Assembly (NCBI GenBank): GCA_934589145.1 | Contig: CAKTNW010000012.1 | Coordinates: forward strand, 1 to 55,940 | Source of the DNA: an uncultured Oscillospiraceae bacterium | GTDB taxonomy: Bacteria > Bacillota > Clostridia > Oscillospirales > Oscillospiraceae | Direction of reading: 5' to 3' | DNA: 55,940 nucleotides | Shown: positions 44,847 to 53,736 of the stretch, one piece after another | Layout: every line of letters starts with the position of its first letter | How positions within the stretch are numbered: position 1 is the first letter of the stretch | Notes under the pieces: generated by a model | Seen by the model: the letters and a program-made list of their open reading frames with translations, nothing else | Databases searched by the model: none | What the model was told of the DNA's origin: nothing | Translations under genes and position numbers: made by a program

Positions 44847-45551
44847 TTACGCGCCCAGATAGGCTTTGCGGACCCGGTCGTCCTCCGCCAGCTCCGATGC
44901 CGCGCCCTCCATGGAGATGGTGCCGGTCTCCAGCACATAGGCCCGGTCGCTGACGGCCAGCGTCATTTTGGCGTTCTGCTCTACCAGCAGAATGGTGATG
45001 CCGCTTTTATGCAGCTCTTCGATGATGGCAAAGATCTCCTTCACCAGCAGGGGGCTCAGGCCCATGGAGGGCTCGTCCATCAGCACAATGCGGGGGTTGG
45101 TCATCAGCGCGCGGCCTGTGGCCAGCATCTGCTGCTCGCCGCCGGAGAGGGTGCCCGCCAGCTGGCGGCGGCGCTCCTTCAGCCGGGGGAAGTGGCCGTA
45201 GACCCGCTCCATGTTCTCCGCTACACGCTTGGCGTCCGAAATGGAATAGGCGCCCATTTTCAGGTTTTCCTCCACGGTCATCTGGGCGAACACATGGCGG
45301 CCCTCCGGCACATGGGCCAGGCCCAGCCGGATGATGGAGTTGGCGGGGACGGACTGGAGATCCGTGCCGTCCAGCGTGATGGAGCCGGAGGCAGCCCGCA
45401 GCAGTCCGGAGATGGCGTGCAGCGTGGTGGTTTTGCCCGCGCCGTTGGCGCCGATGAGGGACACCAGCTCGCCGTCGCCCACCGTCAGAGAGATCCCCTT
45501 GAGGGCGTGGATCGCGCCGTAAAATACATGCAGATCTTTGATTTCCAGCAT
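44847..45551 (-). CDS. livF: Branched-chain amino acid ABC transporter ATPase LivF
   Basis: 234 residues from MLEIKDLHVFYGAIHALKGI. Walker A GANGAGKTT, signature LSGGEQQM, Walker B RIVLMDEPS, the LivF-type GLAHVPEGRHVF. One of two ATPases of a high-affinity importer. ATG at 45551 with GGGAGGGAACAC before it; 14 bp after livG. Confidence 0.95.
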   Translation of the reverse strand: MLEIKDLHVFYGAIHALKGISLTVGDGELVSLIGANGAGKTTTLHAISGLLRAASGSITLDGTDLQSVPANSIIRLGLAHVPEGRHVFAQMTVEENLKMGAYSISDAKRVAENMERVYGHFPRLKERRRQLAGTLSGGEQQMLATGRALMTNPRIVLMDEPSMGLSPLLVKEIFAIIEELHKSGITILLVEQNAKMTLAVSDRAYVLETGTISMEGAASELAEDDRVRKAYLGA

Positions 45552-45565
45552 ATGTGTTCCCTCCC

Positions 45566-46342
45566 TTATTCGCCCAGATAGGCCGTGATGACCCGGGGGT
45601 TGGCGGCGATCTCCTGGGGCAGGCCGGACGCGATGGTCTGGCCGTAGTCGATGACCTGGATCCGCTGACATACGTTCATCACCAGTGACATATCGTGCTC
45701 GATCAGCAGGATCGCAACGCCGAATCGATCCCGGATGGAGTTGATGCAAGAAAGAAGCTCCGCCGTTTCCGTGGGGTTCATGCCGGCGGCGGGCTCATCC
45801 AGCAGCAAAACCTTCATATTGGTGGCCAGGGCGCGGGCGATCTCCAGCTTGCGCTGCTGGCCGTAGGGCAGGCTGGCGGCGGCGACGTCCGCCTTGTCCC
45901 GCAGGCCGCAGATCTCCAGCAGTTCCAGCGCCTTTTCCGTGGCCTCACGCTCCGCCTTCCAGAACTTCGGTGTGCGGAACGTGGCGTCCAGCAGGTTATA
46001 GTGGAGATCCTTGATACAGGCCACCTTCACGTTTTCGATCACCGTCATGTCCGTAAACAGACGGATGTTCTGAAAGGTCCTGGCGATACCGGCCTCCACG
46101 AACTGGTGGACTTTTTTCCCGTTCAGGGGAACGCCGTCCAGCAGGACGGTGCCCTCCGTGGGGACATACACGCCGGTGAGCAGGTTGAATACGGTGGTCT
46201 TGCCCGCGCCGTTGGGGCCGATGAGGCCCACCAGCTCGCCGGGATAGATGGCAAGGTTAAAATCCTGCACGGCGTGCAGGCCGCCGAAGGAGATCCCCAG
46301 ATGCTTGGTCTCCAGCACCGGCGTTTTCGTTGTTTCAGACAT
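45566..46342 (-). CDS. livG: Branched-chain amino acid ABC transporter ATPase LivG
   Basis: 258 residues; Walker A GPNGAGKTT, ARTFQNIRLF typical of LivG, signature ASLPYGQQRKLEIARAL, Walker B VLLLDEPAAGMNP. Overlaps livM by 8 bp. Confidence 0.95.
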   Translation of the reverse strand: MSETTKTPVLETKHLGISFGGLHAVQDFNLAIYPGELVGLIGPNGAGKTTVFNLLTGVYVPTEGTVLLDGVPLNGKKVHQFVEAGIARTFQNIRLFTDMTVIENVKVACIKDLHYNLLDATFRTPKFWKAEREATEKALELLEICGLRDKADVAAASLPYGQQRKLEIARALATNMKVLLLDEPAAGMNPTETAELLSCINSIRDRFGVAILLIEHDMSLVMNVCQRIQVIDYGQTIASGLPQEIAANPRVITAYLGE

Positions 46343-47483
46343 GATGCCTGGCCTCCTTCTGTACGGATCTGCCCTCGGAGCGGGCAGCGCGCCACGCCCG
46401 AAGTTTTGCGGGCCACCGGGGAATATCGCACAGGGCGAATTCCTTGCTGCCCATGATGCCGCGGGGACGGAACATGATCACGATGACCAGCGCGATGGAG
46501 TACACCAGCATGGGATAGGTGAACACATTCTGCAGCAGCGCAGGCAGCGCGGACACCCACGCGCCGTTTTTGATAGTATAGTTCAGCAGGAACAGCACCA
46601 CGGCGGCGATGACAGAGCCGGTGAGGGAGCCCATGCCGCCCACCACCACCATGACCACGATGAACACGGAGTTCAGGATGGAGCCGTTGGTGAAGGCAAA
46701 GGATGTGGTGGAGAGTGCCGCGTTGCAGCAGGCGTACAGCGCGCCGGTGATCCCGGCGAAGAACGCGGAAACGGTAAAGGTCAGCATCTTGTAGTAGCTG
46801 ACATTGATGCCGGAAGCGGCGGCGGCGATCTCGTTGTCCCGGATGGCCCGGATGCTGCGGCCGTACTTGGAGCGGACGAACATGAACATGCAGGTCATGC
46901 AGAGGATGATGGCCAGCGCCGCCACCCACAGATAGCGCATCTTTTCATCGTTGGAAAAGCCCAGACCGGTGGCATACAGCGAAGAGGAGGCGGAGCCCTG
47001 GGCAAGGCCCTGCTGCCCGCAGAAGGGCAGGTTGTTGATGAGGTTGACGATGATCATGCCGAAGCCCAGGGTGATGATGGCCAGATAGTCGCCCTTCAGC
47101 CGCAGGGCCGGAATACCCACCAGCAGGCCCAGGAGAGCGGCGGCCGCACCGGCGGCCAGCACGCTCAAAAGCAGCACCAGCAGAAAGACGGGGCCGGATT
47201 TTTCCGCATAAACGCCCGCCCGCTGGAACGCCAGAGAGATCAGCGCCGCCGTATAGGCACCGACGGCCATGAAGCCGCAGTGGCCCAGGGACAGCTGTCC
47301 CAGAAAGCCCAGCACCAGGTTCAGCGACGCCGCCATGATGATCAGGTAGCTGCACTGCCAGATGGACGGGGTGATCTTCAGCTTCATGGCGCTGCCGCCC
47401 AGTTGGCCCATCAGGGTCACGGCGGCGAACAGGATCACCAGCGCGATAAAGTTTATCAGATAACGCAGTTTTGTGTTTTTCAT
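46335..47483 (-). CDS. livM: Branched-chain amino acid ABC transporter permease LivM
   Basis: 382 residues, about ten helices; LNLVLGFLGQLSLGHCGFMAVGA (as two pieces) and the cytoplasmic EAA-like loop SKYGRSIRAIRDNEIAAAASG are typical. The stop-start overlap with livH is 4 bp. Confidence 0.94.
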   Translation of the reverse strand: MKNTKLRYLINFIALVILFAAVTLMGQLGGSAMKLKITPSIWQCSYLIIMAASLNLVLGFLGQLSLGHCGFMAVGAYTAALISLAFQRAGVYAEKSGPVFLLVLLLSVLAAGAAAALLGLLVGIPALRLKGDYLAIITLGFGMIIVNLINNLPFCGQQGLAQGSASSSLYATGLGFSNDEKMRYLWVAALAIILCMTCMFMFVRSKYGRSIRAIRDNEIAAAASGINVSYYKMLTFTVSAFFAGITGALYACCNAALSTTSFAFTNGSILNSVFIVVMVVVGGMGSLTGSVIAAVVLFLLNYTIKNGAWVSALPALLQNVFTYPMLVYSIALVIVIMFRPRGIMGSKEFALCDIPRWPAKLRAWRAARSEGRSVQKEARHHV

Positions 47484-48373
47484 ACTTTTTCACCCACATT
47501 CTTTCCCAGAATACCGGCGGGCCGGATCATCAGCACCACAATGAGGATCAGATACACAAAGGTGTCCGACATGGAGGAATTGATATAGGTATTGGCACCG
47601 GACTGGACAATGCCGATCAGCAGGCCGCCCAGCATGGCGCCGGGCAGGGAGCCGATGCCGCCCAGCACTGCCGCCACAAAGGCGTAGATGCCCAGCGTCG
47701 CGCCCATGGTGGTGTACACCTTGGGGTACTGGGCGATGTACATCAAAGCCGCCACGGCGGCAAGGCCCGCGCCGATGCCGAAGGTGGTCAGGATGGTGTG
47801 GTTCACATTGATGCCCATCAGCGTGGCGGCCTCCTTGTCCTCGGCCACGCACCGCATGGCGCAGCCCACCTTGGCCTTCTGGGTAAACAGGTACAGGGCC
47901 ACCATGATAACGGCAGACACCGCCACGGTGATGATGGTGGCATGGCTGACGGACACGCCGCCGATGGTGAAGGTCTTGGCGAACAGGGTATAGGGCACCT
48001 TGGGATCCGGGCCGATGGCCGGGATGGCCTGGGCCAGATTCTCCAGCACAAAGCTCATGGCGATGGCGGTGATAAGGCAGGTCAGGTTATTGCCGGTCTT
48101 TCTTACGGGCCGGTAGGCCAGCAGCTCCACCAGCATGCCCACGCAGGCGCAGATGATGATGGCGGGCACCACAGCCAGCCATCCAGGGATCCCCGCCGCC
48201 ATCAGCACGGGAATGGTGAAGAACAGGGAATAGCCGCCCACCATGATGAAGTCGCCATGGGCGAAGTTGATGAGCTTGATGATGCCGTAGACCATGGTAT
48301 AGCCCAGGGCGATCAGGGCGTACACGCTTCCCAGACGCAGCCCGGTTATCAGGAATTGGATGAATGTGATCAT
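47480..48373 (-). CDS. livH: Branched-chain amino acid ABC transporter permease LivH
   Basis: 297 residues from MITFIQFLITGLRLGSVYAL; LGYTMVYGIIKLINFAHGDF is the LivH hallmark, and MRCVAEDKEAATLMGINV the ATPase-contact loop. Start at 48373 chosen for AGGGGG upstream; the longer frame has no homologous look. A long hairpin separates it from the binding-protein gene. Confidence 0.94.
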   Translation of the reverse strand: MITFIQFLITGLRLGSVYALIALGYTMVYGIIKLINFAHGDFIMVGGYSLFFTIPVLMAAGIPGWLAVVPAIIICACVGMLVELLAYRPVRKTGNNLTCLITAIAMSFVLENLAQAIPAIGPDPKVPYTLFAKTFTIGGVSVSHATIITVAVSAVIMVALYLFTQKAKVGCAMRCVAEDKEAATLMGINVNHTILTTFGIGAGLAAVAALMYIAQYPKVYTTMGATLGIYAFVAAVLGGIGSLPGAMLGGLLIGIVQSGANTYINSSMSDTFVYLILIVVLMIRPAGILGKNVGEKV

Positions 48374-48481
48374 GGAAAAAGTTCCCCCTCTCGGAAGCAG
48401 ATCAGAAATAGACACACCCTGCTTCGCCGGTGTACCGGCGGGGTGAAATACAGAGCGGGGCGCCGCAGACACCTTGAAAAG

Positions 48482-48510
48482 CAGGGGGAGGCGCCTGCGC
48501 CTCCCCCTCT
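48482..48510 (-). terminator. Attenuating hairpin between livJ and livH
   Basis: Minus strand AGGGGGAGGCGC-AGG-CGCCTCCCCCT then GCTTTT: GC-rich stem with weak T-run; probably lets livJ mRNA exceed the rest. Confidence 0.7.
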
Positions 48511-48537
48511 ATGGCGCGTTATCCGCGTTTGATACGG

Positions 48538-49761
48538 TCAACTCAGGCTCAGAGCCTTGACGGTGATCTTGGTCACAGCGGCGTCGCCGTCCGTGTAGGT
48601 GTAGCCCATCAGGACGCCGTCCTTGACAGGCGTACCGGTCTCATCGAAGGAGAAGGTGCCGCAGGTGCTGTCATAGGCAGCGCTGGTATCGGCCAGAGCG
48701 GCCTGCACGCTGGCAGCGTCGGAAGCGCCGCAGGCCTCCATGGCGGCCTTGTAGACATACACGGCGTCGTAGGCCAGTGCGTCAAAGTTGTTGGGGGTCT
48801 CGCCGTACTTGGCCTCGTAGGCGGCAACGAAGTTCTTGGAGACATCGCTGGTGGCCAGCTCCGTGGAGTAGTGGTTCACAAAGTACACATCGTTGTAGAC
48901 GGACAGATCCGCACCGGCGGGAATGGTGGTCTCGGTGCTGTCCACACCGTCGGCGCCCAGCAGAATGCCGGTAAAGCCGGCGCTGCGGGCCTGGGGCACC
49001 AGATAGGGGCCCATAACGTCATAGTAGAACGGGGTAAATACCAGCTCGGCACCGGCGGAGACCATCTTGTTGAACTGGTTGGTGTAGTCCACCTCGGTCA
49101 TGGTGGCCACGGACTCCTCGGCCACTACCTCCAGGCCCTTGCTCTGGCAGGCCGCGATGAAAGCGTCACGCAGACCGGCGGAATAGGTATCGGCGGAGCA
49201 GTAGACCACGCCCACCTTGGTATAGCCCTCGTCCAGCGCGTACTGGGCGGCCAGCTCACCCTGGAAGGAATCGCGGAAGCAGGTACGGAACACATAGTCC
49301 ATGGTGGTCGTCAGGGAATCCGCCGTACCGGTGGGGGTGATCAGAACCACACCTTCGGAGTTGGCGATGGCGGTGATGGCAGAGGTGCAGCCGGAGGTGG
49401 CGGAGCCCACCACCAACTGGATACCGTCGGAGATCAGCGCGTTCATGGCGTTGACGCACTCGGTGGAATCGCCCTGGTCGTCCTTGACCTCCAGCGCCAG
49501 TTGGTGCGCGCCGTCACTGAGCATCACACCGCCGGCGGCGTTGATCTCCTCAATGGCCAGCTTGGCGCCGTTTTCATTGTGGGTGCCGTAAACAGCCAGG
49601 CTGCCGGTCAGCGGGCCGATCAAGCCAAGAGTAATGGTGTCGCTGCCGCCGGATGCGGCACCGTCAGATGCGGCGTCATTTCCGGAGCTGCCGCCGCAGG
49701 CGACAAGACTGAAGGCCAGGCAGCAGGCCAGCAGCAGCGCGATAATTTTCTTCATTTTCAT
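48538..49761 (-). CDS. livJ: Branched-chain amino acid ABC transporter substrate-binding lipoprotein
   Basis: 407 residues. Lipoprotein signal MKMKKIIALLLACCLAFSL with lipobox VAC-GG (mature Cys followed by Gly/Ser/Asp linker), then the LivJ-type periplasmic-binding fold (ITLGLIGPLTGSLAVYGTHN, VVGSATSGCTSAI). Ligand (Leu/Ile/Val or another amino acid) not certain. The first of two close ATGs, at 49761, follows AAGGAGGGCATTCTG. First gene of livJHMGF. Confidence 0.93.
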   Translation of the reverse strand: MKMKKIIALLLACCLAFSLVACGGSSGNDAASDGAASGGSDTITLGLIGPLTGSLAVYGTHNENGAKLAIEEINAAGGVMLSDGAHQLALEVKDDQGDSTECVNAMNALISDGIQLVVGSATSGCTSAITAIANSEGVVLITPTGTADSLTTTMDYVFRTCFRDSFQGELAAQYALDEGYTKVGVVYCSADTYSAGLRDAFIAACQSKGLEVVAEESVATMTEVDYTNQFNKMVSAGAELVFTPFYYDVMGPYLVPQARSAGFTGILLGADGVDSTETTIPAGADLSVYNDVYFVNHYSTELATSDVSKNFVAAYEAKYGETPNNFDALAYDAVYVYKAAMEACGASDAASVQAALADTSAAYDSTCGTFSFDETGTPVKDGVLMGYTYTDGDAAVTKITVKALSLS

Positions 49762-49802
49762 CAGAATGCCCTCCTTGTTTCGATTTTTGTCGGAATAAAC
49801 AG

Positions 49803-49842
49803 AAAAGGCGTGTGTCCGGGCTATCCCGGTCACACGCCTTTG
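49803..49842 (-). promoter_or_regulatory. Leader hairpin of the liv operon
   Basis: Minus strand AAAGGCGTGTG-A-CCGGG-ATAG-CCCGG-A-CACACGCCTTTT followed by CTGTTTATT, starting about 5 nt from the predicted transcription start. Terminator-like shape; it may attenuate or stabilise the mRNA. No T-box or leader peptide was recognised. Confidence 0.6.
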
Positions 49843-49853
49843 TGTTGCGCTCT

Positions 49854-49882
49854 ATCATAAGCGCAAATTTGGTGTTTGTCAA
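49854..49882 (-). promoter_or_regulatory. Promoter of the liv operon
   Basis: Minus strand: consensus -35 TTGACA (49882-49877), 17-bp spacer, -10 TATGAT (49859-49854). Confidence 0.85.
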
Positions 49883-50146
49883 TCGCCATAACTCCACAAA
49901 ATATCACGCCGAACCGCATACACATTTGGTACATCAAACGATTTTGCGGCGCAGGGGCCGGGAGGGCGTAGAATCCTTCCGGTGCAGACAAATGTCTGTT
50001 TGTGGAATTTGCGCAAAGCGTTTCGTTCGGACATCGCCAGTCCAGGATGCTAAATTCCATTTTTCAGCCGTATTTCAATTGCTTCTCCCCGCCTTTGCCA
50101 CGCGCACCAGCTCTGCTGTACAGAATAGGGCGAGAAGGAAGACCGG
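49883..50146. other. Gap between liv and LysR promoters
   Basis: No gene or repeat recognised. A small palindrome AGACAAATGTCT lies at 49986-49997, of a kind that could bind a LysR-type regulator (T-N11-A is met in this area), but nothing distinguishes it. Confidence 0.35.
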
Positions 50147-50175
50147 TAGACGCCGCCGCGGCGCTGTGTTATAAT
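50147..50175 (+). promoter_or_regulatory. Promoter of the LysR gene
   Basis: -35 TAGACG (50147-50152), 17-bp spacer, -10 TATAAT (50170-50175). Confidence 0.65.
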
Positions 50176-50206
50176 CGTGTCATAAAGGATAAAAGGCGGT
50201 GAGCAA

Positions 50207-51091
50207 ATGCTGAAACAGCTCAAATACTTCCAGTCCGTTGTTCGCTTGAACAGCTTTTCCGAGGCGGCGGAGGAAAATTTCATTTCGCAGTCCGCCATCT
50301 CTCAGCAGATACAGGCGCTGGAGCGGGAGCTGGGCTTTCCACTGCTGGAGCGGAAAAACCGCCGCTTTACCCTGACGCCCGCAGGGGAATACTTCTATCA
50401 GAAGAGCCTGATCTTGACGGCGGACTATGAGCGGATGTGCAGTGAGGCTGCCAAAATCGCCAAGGGAGATCAGGCAAGTCTCAAGATCGGGTATCTGCGC
50501 TGCTATACAGGCGGCGAATTTCACCGGGCGCTGGCGCTGTTTTCGGAAAAACATCCGGATGTGGATGTGTCGGTCACTTACGGCAACCACGAGGAGCTGT
50601 ACGCCATGCTGCGCGCAGGACAGGCAGACCTGATTTTCAACGACCAGCGGCGGGCATTTTCGGAGGAGTATGTGAATCTGCTGCTGACCACCCGCGAAAG
50701 CTATGTGGAGATCTCCGCCCGCAGCCCCCTGGCACAGCTTCCTCAGATCACCCCGGCGGAGCTGAAAAACATTCCCTGCATTCTGGTGGCGTCCCCGGCA
50801 CAGAGAGAAACGGAGCAGGAATACTATCAGACGATCGTTGGGCTTCAGGGGGAATTCTTGTATGCGGAAAACATGGAGGAAGCCCGGCTGATGGTCATTG
50901 GCCGTAAGGGCTTTCTTCCGGTGGAGGGGGCCACGGCCCTGCCCGCCATGGGTTCTTCCATCGTGCGGCTTCCGCTGGTGCGGGGAGAAGAACCGATCAT
51001 GCGGAACTACTGCGCCTTCTGGAAAAAGGACAACTCTGGCTGCTATGTGGAGGAGTTTGCGGAGTTGCTGAAAGCGCAATTCGCGGAATAA
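50207..51091 (+). CDS. LysR-family transcriptional regulator
   Basis: 294 residues: winged helix-turn-helix (1-60, MLKQLKYFQSVVRLNSFSEA, ISQSAISQQIQALERELG) and LysR substrate-binding domain (SLKIGYLRCYTG onward). Divergent from livJ, so regulation of the liv operon is possible but not shown. AAGGCGG ribosome site. No gene close downstream (121 bp). Confidence 0.93.
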   Translation: MLKQLKYFQSVVRLNSFSEAAEENFISQSAISQQIQALERELGFPLLERKNRRFTLTPAGEYFYQKSLILTADYERMCSEAAKIAKGDQASLKIGYLRCYTGGEFHRALALFSEKHPDVDVSVTYGNHEELYAMLRAGQADLIFNDQRRAFSEEYVNLLLTTRESYVEISARSPLAQLPQITPAELKNIPCILVASPAQRETEQEYYQTIVGLQGEFLYAENMEEARLMVIGRKGFLPVEGATALPAMGSSIVRLPLVRGEEPIMRNYCAFWKKDNSGCYVEEFAELLKAQFAE

Positions 51092-51176
51092 AAGCCGTGG
51101 CAAAACGGGATCTATTGAATTCCTGAACACAACACAAACCGCTATCCGTGTTGTTCCGCCGTGCCTTCTTTGCTGG

Positions 51177-51203
51177 TATCATAAAGCCATCAAATGAAGG
51201 AGG
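51177..51203 (+). promoter_or_regulatory. Extended -10 and ribosome site of the small membrane protein gene
   Basis: TGGTATCAT (TATCAT at 51177-51182) without a good -35; AAGGAGG at 51197-51203. Confidence 0.5.
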
Positions 51204-51212
51204 CAACAAGCC

Positions 51213-51566
51213 ATGAATACTGATAAGATCTACGCAGAACAGCTCGCCAACGAATACGCGCCCAAGGACACCTCCAAGGTGGTCGCCCTGCGCAAGCTGG
51301 ACGCAAAAGCCAAGCGCCCGGCGTCCGTTTTCACCTACACCTTCGGCATCATCGCCGCCCTTGTTTTCGGCACCGGGATGTGCCTTGCCATGGGGCAGAT
51401 CGGCAGCGGAACCACAGGCTCCTTTGTGCTGGGCATCCTGATCGGCGTAGTGGGCATGGTCGGTATCTGCGTCAACTACCCCATCTACAAGAAGCTGCTG
51501 GCAAAAGGCAAGCAGAAATATGCCTTTGAGATCATGGAGCTGGCAAAAGAGATCAGCGAGAAGTAA
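51213..51566 (+). CDS. Small membrane protein, two transmembrane helices
   Basis: 117 residues: charged start (MNTDKIYAEQLANEYAPKDT, SKVVALRKLDAKAK), helices FTYTFGIIAALVFGTGMCLA and GSFVLGILIGVVGMVGICV, basic C-terminal helix. Widespread in Firmicutes; database names such as dihydropteridine reductase attached to such proteins are not supported by any motif. Function unknown. It is 3 bp before the next membrane gene, so co-transcribed. Confidence 0.8.
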   Translation: MNTDKIYAEQLANEYAPKDTSKVVALRKLDAKAKRPASVFTYTFGIIAALVFGTGMCLAMGQIGSGTTGSFVLGILIGVVGMVGICVNYPIYKKLLAKGKQKYAFEIMELAKEISEK

Positions 51567-51569
51567 CGC

Positions 51570-52475
51570 ATGGAACGGGCGAGGATGATTTTGCAAAAGC
51601 TGCTGCATCCGTCAGGGTGGGTGTTGATTCTCCTGCCGCCGCTTTCCTTTGCCGCGCTGATCTTTATCTTTGCGGCCCAAAACACAAGAGGTGCGTCGGC
51701 ATACCTGATCTACTGTATGTCGGCGTATTCTCTTACGATATGGCTGGCGGCACTTCCACGGCTGGTAAAGAAAACAAAAACAGCTATCATGAGCAGTCGG
51801 ATCATGCGGAAGGTCAGCAGCTCAAAAATCACCGGCCGGTATCTGAGCGACCTTGCCTTTCGTGGCAGCGTCAGTATCTATCAGGGCATGACGGTCAATT
51901 TCTGCTATGTGGTGTTCCGCGTCATTGCCGGGATCCGCTATGCCTCGGTGTGGTTTGTCTCTATGGCGGTCTACTATCTGGTACTTGGCGGCGTGCGGGC
52001 ATATCTGATCGTCTGCTATCGCCGCCGTACCCCGGAGCGGGAACGCCGCTGTTACCGCACAACGGCATGGCTACTGTTTCTGCTGAACATTCCCATGGGC
52101 GGTATGATCGTGCTGATGGTGCGGACAAACTCCGGCTTTTTCTATCCGGGCAGCATCATTTATCTGTCGGCGCTGTACACTTTTTATGCCATGACGGCAT
52201 CCGTCATCCATCTTGTGAAGTTCCGCAGACTGGGCAGTCCCATCCTGTCCGCCGCCAAAGTGCTGAACCTGATCTCCGCCATGATGTCGATCCTCGGCTT
52301 GCAGACGGCCATGATCTCCCGTTTTTCCGAAAACGGAGAACGGTTCCGTATGGTGATGAATACCGTCACCGGCGGGTTTGTCTATGGTGTCGTGATCGTG
52401 ATCGCCGTGTATATGCTGCTCCACAGCAGCATTCTGAGAAAGAAGGTGTCGCCTGTTGAATCGATCGGAAAGTAA
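51570..52475 (+). CDS. Polytopic membrane protein of unknown function
   Basis: 301 residues with about eight hydrophobic segments (VLILLPPLSFAALIFIFAAQ, LIYCMSAYSLTIWLAALP, YASVWFVSMAVYYLVLGGV, TTAWLLFLLNIPMGGMIVLM, SIIYLSALYTFYAMTASVI, GGFVYGVVIVIAVYMLL). No transporter motif recognised. Between the two-helix protein and a TetR gene whose start it overlaps by 20 bases, so the TetR protein may control this operon (inference). Ribosome site is weak; coupling to the preceding stop is likely. Confidence 0.75.
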   Translation: MERARMILQKLLHPSGWVLILLPPLSFAALIFIFAAQNTRGASAYLIYCMSAYSLTIWLAALPRLVKKTKTAIMSSRIMRKVSSSKITGRYLSDLAFRGSVSIYQGMTVNFCYVVFRVIAGIRYASVWFVSMAVYYLVLGGVRAYLIVCYRRRTPERERRCYRTTAWLLFLLNIPMGGMIVLMVRTNSGFFYPGSIIYLSALYTFYAMTASVIHLVKFRRLGSPILSAAKVLNLISAMMSILGLQTAMISRFSENGERFRMVMNTVTGGFVYGVVIVIAVYMLLHSSILRKKVSPVESIGK

Positions 52476-53043
52476 ATACTTCGCGACTGCCGCCAGAATG
52501 GACGAAGCGTTTCTGGCGATCCTTGAAAAGAAGGACTTTGCCTATATCACCGTCAAGGAGATCTGCGAAGCGGCGGGTGTCAACCGCTCCACCTTCTATC
52601 TGCACTATGAAACGATGGCCGACCTGCTTTCGGAAAGTGCGCAGTACATTGTCGACCGGTTTGTGAAGGCCATGCCGCAGGATACGGCGGCGTTTCTGGA
52701 AAAGCTGCCGTACCGTCCGCTGGAGGAACTGTACCTTGTTACCCCGGAGTATCTGACGCCGTACCTGACTTATATCCGGGAGCACCGCCGTATTTTTCAG
52801 GTCGCAGTGGAGCAGGCGGCCGTTCTGCGCATGCAGGATGCCTACGGCGGCCTGGATCAATATGTGCTTACGCCGATCCTGGATCGCTTTCAGGTGCCGC
52901 CTGGAGACCGGGAATACATGATGGCGTTTTATATCAGCGGACTGATGGCGATCATCGACCGATGGCTCCGGGACGATTGCCGGGACAGCATCGAACATAT
53001 CGTTGCCGTGATGCAGCGGTGCACGAAGCATGGGCGAGACTGA
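52456..53043 (+). CDS. TetR/AcrR-family transcriptional regulator
   Basis: 195 residues from a TTG start (52456) inside the previous gene: SESKYFATAARMDEAFLAIL, then the TetR helix-turn-helix ITVKEICEAAGVNRSTFYLH, YETMADLL, and a TetR C-terminal domain of the kind common in Firmicutes. An ATG at 52498 would cut into the first DNA-binding helix, so TTG is preferred (AAGGTG upstream). Ligand unknown. A strong terminator follows. Confidence 0.88.
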   Translation: MNRSESKYFATAARMDEAFLAILEKKDFAYITVKEICEAAGVNRSTFYLHYETMADLLSESAQYIVDRFVKAMPQDTAAFLEKLPYRPLEELYLVTPEYLTPYLTYIREHRRIFQVAVEQAAVLRMQDAYGGLDQYVLTPILDRFQVPPGDREYMMAFYISGLMAIIDRWLRDDCRDSIEHIVAVMQRCTKHGRD

Positions 53044-53079
53044 GGAAAACCATCCCAATGCCGCGCGCTTGCACGAAGC

Positions 53080-53117
53080 AAAAAGAGACAGAACCGCAAA
53101 GCGGTTCTGTCTCTTTT
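53080..53117. terminator. Terminator after the TetR gene
   Basis: AAAAAGAGACAGAACCGC-AAA-GCGGTTCTGTCTCTTTT, 16-bp stem, symmetric flanks. Confidence 0.92.
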
Positions 53118-53161
53118 GCACTCGTATCAGTTTTACTTATCCGAACGTCCCGAAAGCAAAA

Positions 53162-53190
53162 TTGATTCAGCGGAAGAAACCGGCTACAAT
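53162..53190 (+). promoter_or_regulatory. Promoter of the flavodoxin-SDR operon
   Basis: -35 TTGATT (53162-53167), 17-bp spacer, -10 TACAAT (53185-53190). Confidence 0.75.
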
Positions 53191-53222
53191 AAAGGCAGAA
53201 AATCAGGAAAAGGAGTGTAACC

Positions 53223-53735
53223 ATGGCAGCTTTGATCGCATTTTACTCCCGTGCGGGGGAGAATTATTTCGGCGGCGCACACCGCCGCATTTCCATCGGC
53301 AACACAGAAAAGGTGGCCGGGATGCTGGCAGACATCACCGGCGGTGAGCTTTATAAGATCGAACAGGCGCAGCCCTATTCCGATGATTACGACACCTGCA
53401 TCGCCGAGGCCAAGGCCGACCTGCGGAAGCATGCCCGCCCGGAGGTGCTGGATCTGCCCGATGATCTGGACGCCTATGATGAGATCTATCTGGGCTATCC
53501 CAACTACTGGGGCACCATGCCCATGGCGGTCTACACCTTCCTCGAAAACTACGACTTCACCGGCAAGACCATTCACCCCTTCTGCACCCACGAGGGCAGC
53601 GGCCTTTCCCGTACTGTGCAGGACATTCAGAAGGCCGCGCCCGGTGCAGTCGTCACCAGAGGTCTTGCCATTCACGGCAGCAGCGTAGACGGGGCGAAAG
53701 CTGCCCTTGAAAAGTGGGTCAAGGAGGTTCAATAA
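53223..53735 (+). CDS. Flavodoxin-like protein
   Basis: 170 residues: FYSRAGENYFGGAHRRISIG then NTEKVAGMLADITGG gives a phosphate-binding loop of the Flavodoxin_4 kind with an insert, and YLGYPNYWGTMPM binds flavin. Such proteins act as FMN electron carriers or quinone/nitroreductase-type enzymes. Directly upstream of an SDR oxidoreductase (1 bp), suggesting a shared redox task. AAGGAG at -9. Confidence 0.88.
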   Translation: MAALIAFYSRAGENYFGGAHRRISIGNTEKVAGMLADITGGELYKIEQAQPYSDDYDTCIAEAKADLRKHARPEVLDLPDDLDAYDEIYLGYPNYWGTMPMAVYTFLENYDFTGKTIHPFCTHEGSGLSRTVQDIQKAAPGAVVTRGLAIHGSSVDGAKAALEKWVKEVQ

Positions 53736-53736
53736 A

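Noticed and set aside
49762..49850. T-box riboswitch in the liv leader
   Set aside because: Leader is only about 85 nt and has no T-box sequence or specifier stem.
51213..51566. Dihydropteridine reductase label for the small membrane protein
   Set aside because: Two-helix membrane protein with no Rossmann motif or active-site residues.
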